Origin: Desulfobacterales bacterium
GTDB lineage: Bacteria > Desulfobacterota > Desulfobacteria > Desulfobacterales > JAFDDL01
NCBI GenBank assembly: GCA_034003325.1
Contig: JAVEYW010000021.1
Coordinates: 1-64,000 of the forward strand
Direction of reading: 5' to 3'
DNA: 64,000 bases
Shown: positions 1 to 8,898 of the stretch, piece after piece
How positions within the stretch are numbered: position 1 is the first letter of the stretch
Layout of the letters: each line of letters begins with the position of its first letter
Position numbers and translations under genes: made by a program
Notes under the pieces: generated by a model
Database searches by the model: none
What the model saw: only the letters and a program-made list of their open reading frames with translations
Told to the model about the DNA's origin: nothing

Positions 1-183
1 TAAGAACCATATTCATTCAGACGACAGAATCCGTGAGACCCAACAGAAAATTTCCAAGGCGACACAGGGTCAAACAACATCGATTTTTCTATGAATACAA
101 AACAAATTGTTAAGGAAACGGCATTGACCTTATGCCAATAATGCTATTAAGCATTTTTTAAGCTGTTAGACCCTTTACCAGAA

Positions 184-203
184 ACATGCACGCTTTTGCA
201 TGT
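184..203. terminator. weak hairpin downstream of etfA
   Basis: A 7-bp inverted repeat (ACATGCA / TGCATGT) with a 6-nt loop lies about 95 bases past the etfA stop. On the minus strand it is followed only by TTTC, so it is at best a weak terminator. The rest of bases 1-295 shows no gene I can support. Confidence 0.25.
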
Positions 204-295
204 ATATTCGCCGAAGGTGAAAGATGGGTTTTATGCATCCCAGCATCCGGCTCTGGTGGATTAGGTTGTTTTGTTAAGTTGTTTTTTAGAGATCA

Positions 296-1261
296 TCAAG
301 CCCTATTAAATGTTGTTTTGAGAGTTTTTATGAAATCAGGTACAGCCTTAAACAGGTCAGCCACAAGGCCAAAGTCGGCTATCTGAAAAATTGGCGCTTC
401 TTCATCCTTATTAATTGCCACAATTACTTTACTGTTTTTCATGCCGGCAATGTGCTGCATTGAACCTGAAAGACCAATCGCCACATAAAGCTCTGGGGCG
501 ACAATCTTGCCGGTTTGCCCAACTTGAAGATCATTTGACGTCCATCCGGCATCCACTGCAGCTCGCGTTGCCCCTATAGCAGCTCCGAAAAGGTCGGCGA
601 GATCTTCGATTAGTTTTATGTTTTCGCCACTTTTGATGCCTCGGCCGAAAGAGATAACGACTTTCGCTTCCGATAGATCTGGACGGTTACTTTTCGCTTC
701 ATGCATTTCGATAAATCGAGTTTTGGTTTCAGGAAGCGAAACACTTAAAGATTCAACCGGTGTATCGCCTCCGGTAGGTTCTGCTATCGCAAATGCGGTG
801 CTCTGTATCGTAACGATCTTAATGTCTGTCTTTATTTCGACCGTCGCGACGGCGTTGCCGGCCCACATCTCACGAGTAAAACACTCGCCATCAAAGCCAA
901 TGATGCCGGATGCCATCCCGGCTTCAAGCTTGGCAGCAACGCGAGGCATGAGGTCTTTTCCGGTAGTACTTGCATTCATACCAACTATCTTTGCATCGCA
1001 GGATTTCGCAACTTCGGCTGTTATATGCCCCCATGTCTCTGCGGTATAATTTTCTAGGGCCGAAGCATTTGCCACATGTATCTTTGAAGCTCCGAAACCT
1101 TTCAATTCATCAACGACGCCATCAATTCCGAAACCGATAACTAAAATGTGAAGCTCAGCTCCGAGTTTTTCCGCAGCTTCCTTGCCAAAAAATATTGAAT
1201 TAAGAGTGGCTTTTTTCAGTTTGCCTTTTTGATGCTCTGCAACTATACAGATGCTTGCCAT
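296..1261 (-). CDS. etfA: electron transfer flavoprotein alpha subunit
   Basis: This is the alpha subunit of the FAD-containing heterodimer that passes electrons between acyl-CoA dehydrogenases or other flavoenzymes and the membrane quinone pool or ferredoxin. At 321 aa it has the usual family length. The N-terminal two thirds form the ETF alpha/beta fold. The C-terminal FAD domain is clear from a GRGIKSGENIKLIEDLA stretch followed by GLSGSMQHIAGMKNSK and VAINKDEEAPIF, which bind FAD in the family. The ATG has an AAGGAGA Shine-Dalgarno 8 bases upstream. It follows etfB by 68 bases on the same strand, so the two form an operon. Whether it takes part in electron bifurcation cannot be told from the sequence alone. 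Confidence 0.96.
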   Translation of the reverse strand: MASICIVAEHQKGKLKKATLNSIFFGKEAAEKLGAELHILVIGFGIDGVVDELKGFGASKIHVANASALENYTAETWGHITAEVAKSCDAKIVGMNASTTGKDLMPRVAAKLEAGMASGIIGFDGECFTREMWAGNAVATVEIKTDIKIVTIQSTAFAIAEPTGGDTPVESLSVSLPETKTRFIEMHEAKSNRPDLSEAKVVISFGRGIKSGENIKLIEDLADLFGAAIGATRAAVDAGWTSNDLQVGQTGKIVAPELYVAIGLSGSMQHIAGMKNSKVIVAINKDEEAPIFQIADFGLVADLFKAVPDFIKTLKTTFNRA

Positions 1262-1329
1262 CGTTACTGTCTCCTTATACTTTTCGCCAAACCGCTGATC
1301 AGCAGCCGAAGAAATATTTCTATGCTCAG

Positions 1330-2076
1330 TTAAATAATTTTCACTTCATCCTTTAGGGCGCTAACCAGTTCGGCTATATCTTCGACAATACGCCCGGACT
1401 TGCGCTGTGGTTGTTTGGCAAACTTTTTGATCACTACCTTCGGAGTTGTATCGACACCTAACTCAGCAGGGAAAATTTTTTTAATTTCTTTTTTCTTTGC
1501 CTTCAAAACATCCGGCAATTTGGCATAACGGGGTTCGTTTAGCCGTAGATCCGTGCTGATAATCCCTGGCAAATCGATTTCAACCACTTCAGTACCGCCA
1601 TCCACTTCGCGATGTACTTTGGCGATGGTACCATCTATATCTATTTTTGAAGCGAAACAGGCTTGGCCCCACCCAAGATATTCGGCTAATAGCTGAGCGC
1701 ATTGATTGTCATCAATATCTACTGCTTGTTTTCCCATGAGTACCAGATTCGGCTTTTCGTCTTCAATCACTTTGAACAAGATACGGGCGACTGTATCGGA
1801 GTCTAAATTGTCATCGGATACCACTAGAACGCCGCGATCACATCCCATGGATAAACCGCTTCGAATTTCAAGCTGAGATTCCTCGGTACCGATGCTCACT
1901 ATCACCACTTCGCCGCCTTTGGCCTCTTTGATCCGCAGACCCTCCTCTATGGCGATTTCATCAAAAGGGTTGATTTTGTATTTCATGCTCGACAACTCAA
2001 TTCCTGACCCGTCAGATTTTATAATGATTTTCATCTCAGGGTCAGTAACCCGTTTGGCTGTAACCAGGATCTTCAC
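1330..2076 (-). CDS. etfB: electron transfer flavoprotein beta subunit
   Basis: This is the partner of EtfA and carries the AMP or second flavin site. It is 248 aa, close to family length. It opens with the typical MKILVTAKRV, and a central VLMGKQAVDIDDNQCAQLLAEYLGW segment matches the family's nucleotide-binding and recognition region. The start is a GTG with GGAGG six bases upstream. It is the first gene of the etfBA pair. A 5-bp hairpin (GCCTG / CAGGC) sits in its leader near 2090-2106 and has no assigned role. The carrier-protein gene upstream is 148 bases away and seems to have its own terminator. Confidence 0.96.
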   Translation of the reverse strand: MKILVTAKRVTDPEMKIIIKSDGSGIELSSMKYKINPFDEIAIEEGLRIKEAKGGEVVIVSIGTEESQLEIRSGLSMGCDRGVLVVSDDNLDSDTVARILFKVIEDEKPNLVLMGKQAVDIDDNQCAQLLAEYLGWGQACFASKIDIDGTIAKVHREVDGGTEVVEIDLPGIISTDLRLNEPRYAKLPDVLKAKKKEIKKIFPAELGVDTTPKVVIKKFAKQPQRKSGRIVEDIAELVSALKDEVKII

Positions 2077-2191
2077 ACTATACCTCCATTATCATCCGCC
2101 TGTTATAGTCAGGCGCTACAATTTTTTTTTCAAAGTGTCTGTGCTTGTTCTTAATTTTAAGGATACGAGCATATGTCAATCTAACCGCTAT

Positions 2192-2213
2192 AAAAGCCCG
2201 CTTTCGAAAGGGC
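2192..2213 (-). terminator. probable intrinsic terminator after the biotinyl carrier gene
   Basis: On the minus strand a GCCC / GGGC stem encloses a CTTTCGAAAG core and is followed by TTTTAT. It lies just past the carrier-protein stop and would separate that gene from etfBA. The stem is short, so confidence is limited. Confidence 0.45.
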
Positions 2214-2223
2214 GAAAAAAAAA

Positions 2224-2436
2224 TCATTCAATGACGATTAGTACGGCATCGCGAGCAACGGCGTCGGCTATTTTGCAATTAATCTTCCTTACGATGCCTG
2301 AAAATTTCGCAATAATAGGCATTTCCATTTTCATCGCTTCAAGAACAACGACGGTATCACCTTCAGAAACGGTATCACCTTCGCGAACTTTTAAATCGAT
2401 TATCTTCCCTGGCATGGGCGCTTTTATTTGGCTCAA
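2224..2436 (-). CDS. biotin/lipoyl attachment domain carrier protein
   Basis: This is a free-standing biotinyl carrier domain of 70 aa. It starts SQIKAPMPGKI and holds the EAMKM motif, whose lysine is biotinylated in acyl-CoA carboxylases and decarboxylases. I place the start at a TTG preceded by AGGGGGG seven bases away. An ATG 25 codons further up would add an unconserved leader with no ribosome site. The carboxyltransferase or biotin carboxylase partners are not in this window. The location next to etfBA suggests acyl-CoA or oxo-acid metabolism, but the exact complex (glutaconyl-CoA/methylmalonyl-CoA decarboxylase type or a carboxylase) is unknown. Confidence 0.85.
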   Translation of the reverse strand: MSQIKAPMPGKIIDLKVREGDTVSEGDTVVVLEAMKMEMPIIAKFSGIVRKINCKIADAVARDAVLIVIE

Positions 2437-2511
2437 AATTAATACCCCCCTGTTTTTAAGGTAATTAATAGTATACCAACAAATATAACCTCTTTTGCCA
2501 TGATTCCGCAT

Positions 2512-3053
2512 ACTTTTTGCATAAACAGATGGAAACGATTAACAGGCTCATAGTAGCCTGCCTCGAAGAGGCACATTATAACCTATGTTGTTACCTGTAT
2601 GCATACCGTACACAACGCCTGTAGTAACTGGTAAGATAGAAGGTTTTTTTAAATTGGATTGAATCATGGATAAAAAACCACTTTTTGTTGCCCCACATTT
2701 CCTCATCCAACTCACTACAAGGGGCTATCATTGCAACTTGCGCGTTCCCGGCCGGTTTTTACTTCAGAGGTAAAAATACACGAAAAAAAGCTGATATTGG
2801 GTGCTTATCTGCTTAAACCGTATTAATCTTCCATTGTGGGACGCGGTGGCGGCAACACCCAGGGCAGACTTAATCAAAAATATAATTAAACATATGATTA
2901 CCTTTTAGCTTCGCCAAATGGTTTTGTCAATCTTTTTTTATCAAAATGAAAACGGGCTTGCGGCATTCGGGCAAAAATTATAGACTCCTAAAAAAATGCA
3001 CCGTTGATCATTCAATCCCGAAAGCTATTATTTATCAATTAAGGAAGCGTCAC
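2512..3053. other. 542-base intergenic region
   Basis: Divergent region between the carrier gene and the MetE-like gene. It is AT-rich, with a GC-rich patch near 2835-2870. I see no coding frame and no riboswitch I can name. Promoters for both neighbours are expected here. Confidence 0.5.
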
Positions 3054-4079
3054 ATGCCGATTCCGGGAAAACTTCTCACCACCGCCATGGCGGTGATGCC
3101 GCATACGGACATCACGCGCGCCTTGGACGTCGCCATGTCCCTGGACATTCCTTTTTGGCCGCAGTTGCCCAATTATAATTATTATGAGGATATGTATGTT
3201 CAGGCAGCGGAGCATTTCCCTGGTATTCTGCTGGACATGGAAAACAGAACCCTTCGTTTTTCCATCGATAAATTTATCGAGGAAATCGAAGAGACCATGA
3301 GCCACTTTGATGAACCGGCCTATTTCGATGTAAGCAAAACCTACTCGGCGGTGTACCACTCGTTTTTGTCCAAAGATTTTTCCGACCGGGCCGCCATACG
3401 GGGGCAACTCGAAGGGCCTATCAGTTTCGGGTTTAACATTCTGGATCAAGATAATCGGCCGATCCTGTTTGATGACAGTGTCCGGCCATTTATGTTTGAA
3501 TTCATGGCCAAGCGGATTAATGTGCAACTTGGCCGTTTAAAAGCGCTTAATGAAAACGCCTTCATGTTTGTCGATGAGCCCGGATTGCAGTTCTTGTTTT
3601 CAGCACTGTCCGGTTACGGGGACGCTAAAGCAAAGGCGGACCTGGACCTCTTTTTTTCGCAAGTCGACAGACCCCGGGGCATTCATCTTTGCGGAAATCC
3701 CGATTGGGATTTTCTGCTGAACCTCGATATGGATATTCTCTCGATGGATCTTTACAGCAATGCGGAAATTTTCTCTTCGTACGCCTCGTCCATCACTCGA
3801 TTTTTAAATAAAGGGGGCGTCATTGTCTGGGGAATCGTACCGACGGGCTTTGAAAATTTTGAAAAGGAAAACGCCGCGTCCCTGATAGAAAAGCTATTGT
3901 CGGTGTGGCGTGTTCTGGAAAAAAAGGGGGTTGACAGGCACTTGCTGCTGGAAAAAAGCCTATTATCTCCCGCCACATGCTGCCTGGTAAATCCGGACAA
4001 GGAAAAAACAGTGGAAAAAGCCTTTGAAACCATTAAATTTCTGTCCGGAACGCTCAGAGAAAAATATAAATTGGAATGA
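3054..4079 (+). CDS. MetE/UroD-like TIM-barrel protein, putative methyltransferase
   Basis: A protein of 341 aa with the TIM-barrel signature shared by uroporphyrinogen decarboxylase-like corrinoid methyltransferases and the C-terminal half of cobalamin-independent methionine synthase. Visible are a VDEPGLQFLFS strand, a GIHLCGNPDWD segment (His-x-Cys, the family's zinc ligand pair) and a late LLSPATCC segment supplying a further Cys. This fits a zinc-dependent thiol methyl transfer. The chosen ATG has AAGGAAG six bases upstream; an ATG 36 codons earlier has none. It stands alone on the plus strand between minus-strand genes. The substrate cannot be named. Confidence 0.75.
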   Translation: MPIPGKLLTTAMAVMPHTDITRALDVAMSLDIPFWPQLPNYNYYEDMYVQAAEHFPGILLDMENRTLRFSIDKFIEEIEETMSHFDEPAYFDVSKTYSAVYHSFLSKDFSDRAAIRGQLEGPISFGFNILDQDNRPILFDDSVRPFMFEFMAKRINVQLGRLKALNENAFMFVDEPGLQFLFSALSGYGDAKAKADLDLFFSQVDRPRGIHLCGNPDWDFLLNLDMDILSMDLYSNAEIFSSYASSITRFLNKGGVIVWGIVPTGFENFEKENAASLIEKLLSVWRVLEKKGVDRHLLLEKSLLSPATCCLVNPDKEKTVEKAFETIKFLSGTLREKYKLE

Positions 4080-4320
4080 ATATAGCGGCGTCCATGCAAA
4101 AACCGCCGTCATCTTCATTCACCTTTCGAGTGCACTGTGGCATATATTGCATGGGACCCAAGTCACCCGCCATTAACCACGGGATGCGGCGTTGATAATC
4201 CGATGGGACATGGCCAACTCCCGGCGTCGGAGCTGGCCTCCCCGATACTATTGGTAAGGTGCGGTCTCATTTGCCGGAATCATCCGAAAAAAGCGGGTTT
4301 GGGGCGCTTAATCGTTAGTC

Positions 4321-4782
4321 CTATAAATCGCCTCTGATGGTAAGCAGCGGAACCGGACTCCTGCGAAACATTTTTTGAGCGCAGGAGCCGATGATGGAAT
4401 CGGCCAGATTTGATCTGCCTTTGGTCGCCATCACCAGCAAATCAGCGTCAGTTTCTTCTATGGCCGCCAGTAATTCTTCGAACGGCACGCCGGTTCGAAA
4501 CATCTTGGTTATCACCATCTGTTCTCCGCATCCGGCCGCCTTGATGAGGTTATCGAGCTGAATCTGACGGTCCTTTTCATTTTGTTCGATATACTTCTCA
4601 TAGAGGAAGTCTGAAAAATCGCTGGAAACTTTCCTGACAACATATAAGTCTCTCTCGTTGGTTACATGGACCAACAGCAATTCCGCCTTGAGGCCTTCGG
4701 CCAAGTTAGCCGCATACTGCAATGAAGGTAAGGAATAAACTGAAAAATCAATTGCCACCATTATCTTGCGGATCGGTTTCAT
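4321..4782 (-). CDS. universal stress protein UspA family
   Basis: A protein of 153 aa with the UspA Rossmann-like fold. It begins with MKPIRKIMVAIDFS, has a central VHVTNERDLY strand, and ends in KGRSNLADSIIGSCAQKM...PVPLLTI. The last part corresponds to the ATP-binding loop, but the second Gly of the usual G-2x-G-9x-G(S/T) motif is replaced by Asn, so ATP binding is uncertain. The start with GAGGTGA just upstream is preferred over an ATG ten codons earlier. It is a single cytoplasmic gene; stress-related roles are known for the family only in general terms. Confidence 0.88.
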   Translation of the reverse strand: MKPIRKIMVAIDFSVYSLPSLQYAANLAEGLKAELLLVHVTNERDLYVVRKVSSDFSDFLYEKYIEQNEKDRQIQLDNLIKAAGCGEQMVITKMFRTGVPFEELLAAIEETDADLLVMATKGRSNLADSIIGSCAQKMFRRSPVPLLTIRGDL

Positions 4783-5033
4783 GGGGTCACCTCGCTCCTT
4801 TGTATCGGTCAATTCAATTCATTCACCATCGCCATCGAATAAGCAAAAGCCATTCCACCCGCTAAATAAAATATTTTTATTTTAATTACGAATCGTTATA
4901 ATCGAAGTTCTTTTTACGACGCCGATTCCGTTTTCAACCCTTTTTTTTCACCGTGGTAAAAATGGTGACAGTCAAAGGGCACGGGAAACCATATGCCGAA
5001 TCAATCGACCTATTTTATAGAAGCGTATCAACG
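4783..5033. other. 251-base intergenic region
   Basis: AT-rich spacer between two minus-strand genes, probably holding the promoter of the stress-protein gene. Nothing else is recognised. Confidence 0.4.
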
Positions 5034-5870
5034 CTATTTTTCCACTTTTCCTTTACGATATTGAAGGTAGGCATCCCTGGCCGCGGAATAAGGTTCAAAC
5101 GCGCTATCTTTAAAGGCTTCATAATCGCCGATCACCAGGGAGGTCCGATTGATCTTATCCACGACATTGGCGGCCAAAGCCACCTCCCATGGTTCAAGAT
5201 AAGTGAGCGGTTTCAGAAAACGATCCCCCCCAAACCCCACGGTATCCCGCAGAGAAGACGGGCCCAGAAGCGGCCAGACCAGGTATATGCCGTGCCCGAT
5301 GCCGTATCGTCCCAATGTCTGCCCGAAATCCTCCTCATCGGGATTAAGCTTCGGGTACTTGCGGGCCGGGTTGCCGAAACCGAGGACGCCGACGGTCGTA
5401 TTGCATAAAAATCGCCCCAGCTCACAGACGCTTGCTTCGGCTTTCGCCTGTAATATGCAATTGGCCAAGCGCACCGGGGTTTTCAGATTATTAAAGAAAT
5501 TGCCGATGCATTCCCTGAAAAACGTGGGCATCACCGCCTTATATCCCTGCGCAACGGGCTTTAGTACCCAAAAATAGGCTTTGTCATTAAACACGAACAT
5601 GGCGCGATTCCATGGTTCCAGAGGGTCCGCCACTCGAACCGAAACAGGCAAACCGCCATTTTCTTCATCAGGGAAGTCCTCCTCATCATCATCATCAGCT
5701 TCGATCTCCGCATTGGAATCGACAGGGACTTGACGGTCTGTCTGAGAAAGCAAAAATGCCGTCTCCACCGGTTTCCCTTCGGCAAGACACTCCGCCGCAA
5801 TGGTCAATCCAGACCCTGCCATCGCCACCCATCCATAAATCAGCATTAAGGTAACAGAATGTATTTTCAA
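5034..5870 (-). CDS. mlaA: MlaA/VacJ-type outer-membrane phospholipid transport protein
   Basis: MlaA removes mislocalised phospholipids from the outer leaflet of the outer membrane and hands them to the Mla pathway. The protein is 278 aa. An N-terminal hydrophobic signal of about 25 residues and an acidic linker (DDDDEEDFPDEE) are followed by the family hallmark DPLEPWNRAMFVFND, then GNFFNNLKTPVRLAN, FLCNTTVGVLGFGNPA and a GHGIYLVWPLLGPSSLRDTVG segment. No convincing lipobox Cys is seen, unlike the E. coli lipoprotein. The start is a TTG with AAGGAGA six bases upstream. No other mla gene is in the window. Confidence 0.93.
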   Translation of the reverse strand: MKIHSVTLMLIYGWVAMAGSGLTIAAECLAEGKPVETAFLLSQTDRQVPVDSNAEIEADDDDEEDFPDEENGGLPVSVRVADPLEPWNRAMFVFNDKAYFWVLKPVAQGYKAVMPTFFRECIGNFFNNLKTPVRLANCILQAKAEASVCELGRFLCNTTVGVLGFGNPARKYPKLNPDEEDFGQTLGRYGIGHGIYLVWPLLGPSSLRDTVGFGGDRFLKPLTYLEPWEVALAANVVDKINRTSLVIGDYEAFKDSAFEPYSAARDAYLQYRKGKVEK

Positions 5871-5980
5871 CGGTTATCTCCTTGAGTTCATTTTATCTTT
5901 TCTCCTGCCCGGCGTTCCAATGGGCATCGGGCGGCCATATGCGGTTAACCACGCGGTTCCACCGGTACGCGCGCTTTCAA

Positions 5981-6904
5981 TTATTTTCTCGGGTGCGACT
6001 TGTCGTAGGTTTCCATGAGCCGGCTGATACTGACATGGGTGTACTTTTGGGTTGTGGACAAGCTTTTATGCCCCAGCAGTTCCTGAACAACCTTTAAATC
6101 CGCGCCGGCATCCAGCAGGTGTGTCGCAAAGGAATGCCTTAAGGCATGTGGAGAGACAGGCATGGGAATGCCGCATTTTCTTGAAACACTCTCCAGAATT
6201 CGCCCCATGGACCGGGTGGTCAACCGCTTGCCCCGGTTGTTCAAAAAAAGCGCCCCCCGACTCTCTTCCCCGATTCCCATCTCCCGTCCCAATTGTCTGC
6301 GATAGGCGCCGATGTGTTCCAGGGAAACGCGACCGATGGGCACTATCCGTTCCTTGGCGCCTTTGCCTTTGACCCGCGCGGTGCGACCGGTGACATCCAC
6401 ATCTTCCACATTCAGCCCGGCGGCCTCTGAAACCCGAATGCCGCAGGAATAGATGGTTTCAAAAATCGCCCGGTTTCTCAACCCCAATAGGGTAACATCA
6501 TTCATGGCATCCAACAGGCGGAACATATCATCCACCGGAAGCCATACCGGAATAGACCGGTTCTGCTTGGGCGTTACCACCGATTCGGATGGGTTGATTT
6601 GAATAATACCATGTTTTTCAAGATAGTTAAAAAACGTTCGAATGGCTGCAAGCTTTCGGGCAATCGTGGTTTTCTCATTCTTTTTTTGATACAGCACGCC
6701 CAAATAAGCCCTGATATCCAGGGCGGTAATCTGCTCGGGAAGCACGGCTGCAGAACCGCCTCTTTTAAGTACCCCCCCTGAAACCACGGCGTAAAATTCT
6801 CTCAGATCATGCCGGTAACATCTGGCCGTATGGTGAGAATACCCTTTTTCAGCAGAAAGGTAATCGGAAAATGCGTCAATCAAAGAGGAAAGGGGCTCAC
6901 TCAT
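5981..6904 (-). CDS. xerC: tyrosine recombinase XerC/XerD
   Basis: Site-specific recombinase that resolves chromosome dimers at dif. The protein is 307 aa. The N-terminal SAM-like core-binding domain (about residues 1-95) is followed by the catalytic domain. That domain has the Arg in YSCGIRVSEAAGL, Lys in VKGKGAKERIVPIG, the HALRHSFATHLLDAG box (His-x-x-Arg) and the C-terminal LGHKSLSTTQKYTHV with the final His and nucleophilic Tyr. The full catalytic set is present. The start codon overlaps the stop of the upstream HAD gene (ATGA), so the two are cotranslated. Whether it is XerC or XerD cannot be settled here. It lies far from the restriction island and need not be linked to it. Confidence 0.93.
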   Translation of the reverse strand: MSEPLSSLIDAFSDYLSAEKGYSHHTARCYRHDLREFYAVVSGGVLKRGGSAAVLPEQITALDIRAYLGVLYQKKNEKTTIARKLAAIRTFFNYLEKHGIIQINPSESVVTPKQNRSIPVWLPVDDMFRLLDAMNDVTLLGLRNRAIFETIYSCGIRVSEAAGLNVEDVDVTGRTARVKGKGAKERIVPIGRVSLEHIGAYRRQLGREMGIGEESRGALFLNNRGKRLTTRSMGRILESVSRKCGIPMPVSPHALRHSFATHLLDAGADLKVVQELLGHKSLSTTQKYTHVSISRLMETYDKSHPRK

Positions 6905-7518
6905 GCACACCCGTTGCTTTTCGTATCAATCAAACCACCCAAGGCCGACCAACCATTCACCTCTAAAAATTGGTGCGGCCGACGGTTCCATGGCTGTTGA
7001 AATACGATCGGCGTTACGCCGACCGTGGAAAGATGGAAACAGGTTTCAAGCCTGTCCTCAACAAAATAAGAAACTCCCCGGTCCAGAAGCGTTTCTGCTT
7101 TTCCTTCAAAAGAACCGGTGGTGATCATATCGATTTGTTCCGGTCTCAACCCTATATTTTCGGAAATCCAATCAATGATGGGGCCTGGATACGGCCGGGC
7201 CGTGACAAACAGAACCGGACTGTGGCACCCGGCAATCATCGAAAGAACCGATGCGGCACCGGGCATGGTCTTCAGCGGTGTTCGATAAGCGCCGTCAATA
7301 ATTTTCAGTGAGATTTCATTTAAAATGCCGGTGTCGATCTTGAGACATTCTGCAAGGTCGTAACTGGTGATATCGGATAGCCGGATGCCTTCTATCGCGT
7401 AATCCTGTCTCGCGATTTCAAGAAATAACGTCATGGTGTCGGCAATCACACCGTCGATGTCAAACGCGACTGCGGACGGGGGTATAAATGGTGCTGTGAT
7501 CATGGTTGTATTTAACAT
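6901..7518 (-). CDS. HAD-superfamily phosphatase, 5'-nucleotidase-like
   Basis: A haloacid dehalogenase-type hydrolase of about 205 aa. Motif I is AFDIDGVIADT (nucleophile Asp and acid/base Asp), motif II is LFVTARPYP (Thr), and motif IV is YFVEDRLETC (Glu-Asp). This is the pattern of the NT5C deoxynucleotidase-like subgroup. It probably removes phosphate from a small phosphorylated compound; the substrate is unknown. I start it at the ATG after TTGAGG; an ATG 15 codons earlier and one 5 codons later are also possible. It overlaps xerC by four bases. Confidence 0.8.
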   Translation of the reverse strand: MLNTTMITAPFIPPSAVAFDIDGVIADTMTLFLEIARQDYAIEGIRLSDITSYDLAECLKIDTGILNEISLKIIDGAYRTPLKTMPGAASVLSMIAGCHSPVLFVTARPYPGPIIDWISENIGLRPEQIDMITTGSFEGKAETLLDRGVSYFVEDRLETCFHLSTVGVTPIVFQQPWNRRPHQFLEVNGWSALGGLIDTKSNGCA

Positions 7519-7589
7519 ATGCCTCAATATGAAACCGGCTGATAAAGGAGTCGATCCCCCCATCAGCCGGTGGTGCCCGGGTCGACTTA

Positions 7590-7913
7590 TCAGGCGGCCC
7601 GACGTGTTTTTTTCTTCAGTTTACTGATTTGACGTCGAAACCGTGTTGCCATCTTTGCATTTTTAGCGGCAAGCGCTTCGACGCGTTTTCCCTTCAGGAC
7701 TCCGATCTTGACTTTAACATCACGGACAACGACATCCTTGATCGAGGATTTCTCTTCGGTGATACCCTTGGCCTGTTTGATTGCCGATATCAACTCCGGT
7801 TTGTTCATTCCGTGCGCACCGGTAATCCCGGGAAGCCCCATTGCCATCTCCCGAAGGTCCTTGGCCGTCATTTTTTCCAGTGGTTTTTCCTTCGTCTTTT
7901 CTTTGTCGCCCAT
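7590..7913 (-). CDS. small basic protein with Rho N-terminal-like (SAP-type) domain
   Basis: A 107-aa protein with charged ends. The segment MTAKDLREMAMGLPGITGAHGMNKPELISAIK (about residues 15-46) has the helix-extended-loop-helix pattern of Rho_N/SAP-like domains, which bind nucleic acids. The C-terminus is a Lys/Arg-rich helix ending in KLKKKTRRAA. It is probably a nucleic-acid-associated protein; its function is not known. It sits 70-odd bases upstream of the HAD/xerC pair on the same strand. Confidence 0.7.
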   Translation of the reverse strand: MGDKEKTKEKPLEKMTAKDLREMAMGLPGITGAHGMNKPELISAIKQAKGITEEKSSIKDVVVRDVKVKIGVLKGKRVEALAAKNAKMATRFRRQISKLKKKTRRAA

Positions 7914-8059
7914 TTACGGCAAACTCCTTTCTGATTAAGATAGCAGCACTCAAATACCACAACGTAATTAGCCATCCATACAACACTCAGGGGGTGAAAA
8001 CAAACCATTTCAGCGCCATGCCTATCGATGCGGCAAAAGGACCGTCAACGCATCCGTTT

Positions 8060-8827
8060 TCAACCCGCGCTCTTTTTCTCCAATGCGTCTACCAATCTTG
8101 TGAACGGTTTAAACAGATCCAGCGGAAAGGGAAAAATCGTGGTGGTACTATTTTCCGAGGACATCTCGCGCATGGTCTGCAAATACCGAAGCTGCAAAGC
8201 CATGGGATGTTCCTGAATGATCGTGGCCGCATCGGCCAATCTTGTGGCGGCCTGATACTCACCCTCGGCATTGATCACTTTGGCGCGACGCTCACGTTCG
8301 GCCTCGGCCTGTTTGGCCATGGCACGCTGCATCTCCTGGGGCAGATCGATGTGCTTTAATTCAACCGTCGCCACCTTGACTCCCCAGGGGTCGGTATGGG
8401 TGTCGAGAATTTCCTGAAGTTCCGAATTGATTTTTTCCCGAGCCGACAGCAACTCATCCAGCTCGGCCTGGCCGCAGACGCTTCGAAGGGTGGTCTGTGC
8501 CAACTGGCTCATGGCATAGCTGTAGTTTTCCACTTCCACGATGGCCTTGATAGGGTCGATCACCCGGAAATAGATCACGGCATTGACTTTCACCGATACA
8601 TTGTCCCGGGTGATCACATCCTGGGGGTCTACATCCATGGCCACCAGCCGCATGCTGACTTTGACCATTTTATCGACCACCGGAATCAGAATGATCAAGC
8701 CCGGTCCTTTTGCCTTGATGACACGGCCCAGCCTGAAAATCACGCCCCGTTCGTACTCATTAAGAACCTTGATGGCGGACCAGAGAAACAGAATGATCGG
8801 AACCAGCAAATAAAAAACATTAAACAT
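8060..8827 (-). CDS. slipin / stomatin-like SPFH membrane protein
   Basis: A 255-aa SPFH (band 7) protein with one N-terminal membrane segment ([15 protein letters not shown]). The conserved block [12 protein letters not shown] comes next, then the SPFH core with [29 protein letters not shown], and a coiled-coil rich in Glu/Arg/Ala ([20 protein letters not shown]). Proteins of this type form large membrane rings and are typically encoded beside an NfeD protease, as here (nfeD ends upstream of it by about 70 bases). This pairing supports a role in membrane microdomain maintenance. Start: ATG with GGAGG eight bases before. Confidence 0.93.
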   Translation of the reverse strand: MFNVFYLLVPIILFLWSAIKVLNEYERGVIFRLGRVIKAKGPGLIILIPVVDKMVKVSMRLVAMDVDPQDVITRDNVSVKVNAVIYFRVIDPIKAIVEVENYSYAMSQLAQTTLRSVCGQAELDELLSAREKINSELQEILDTHTDPWGVKVATVELKHIDLPQEMQRAMAKQAEAERERRAKVINAEGEYQAATRLADAATIIQEHPMALQLRYLQTMREMSSENSTTTIFPFPLDLFKPFTRLVDALEKKSAG

Positions 8828-8898
8828 CGGTTATGCCTCCATGAGTAAAGGTTGCGTTTTGTCAACGGGACGAGCGACCGGTCGCCCCTGTCTTGGTT

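Noticed and set aside
5981..6904. XerC as the integrase of the restriction island
   Set aside because: It is 37 kb away, in a housekeeping operon, and has normal Xer features.
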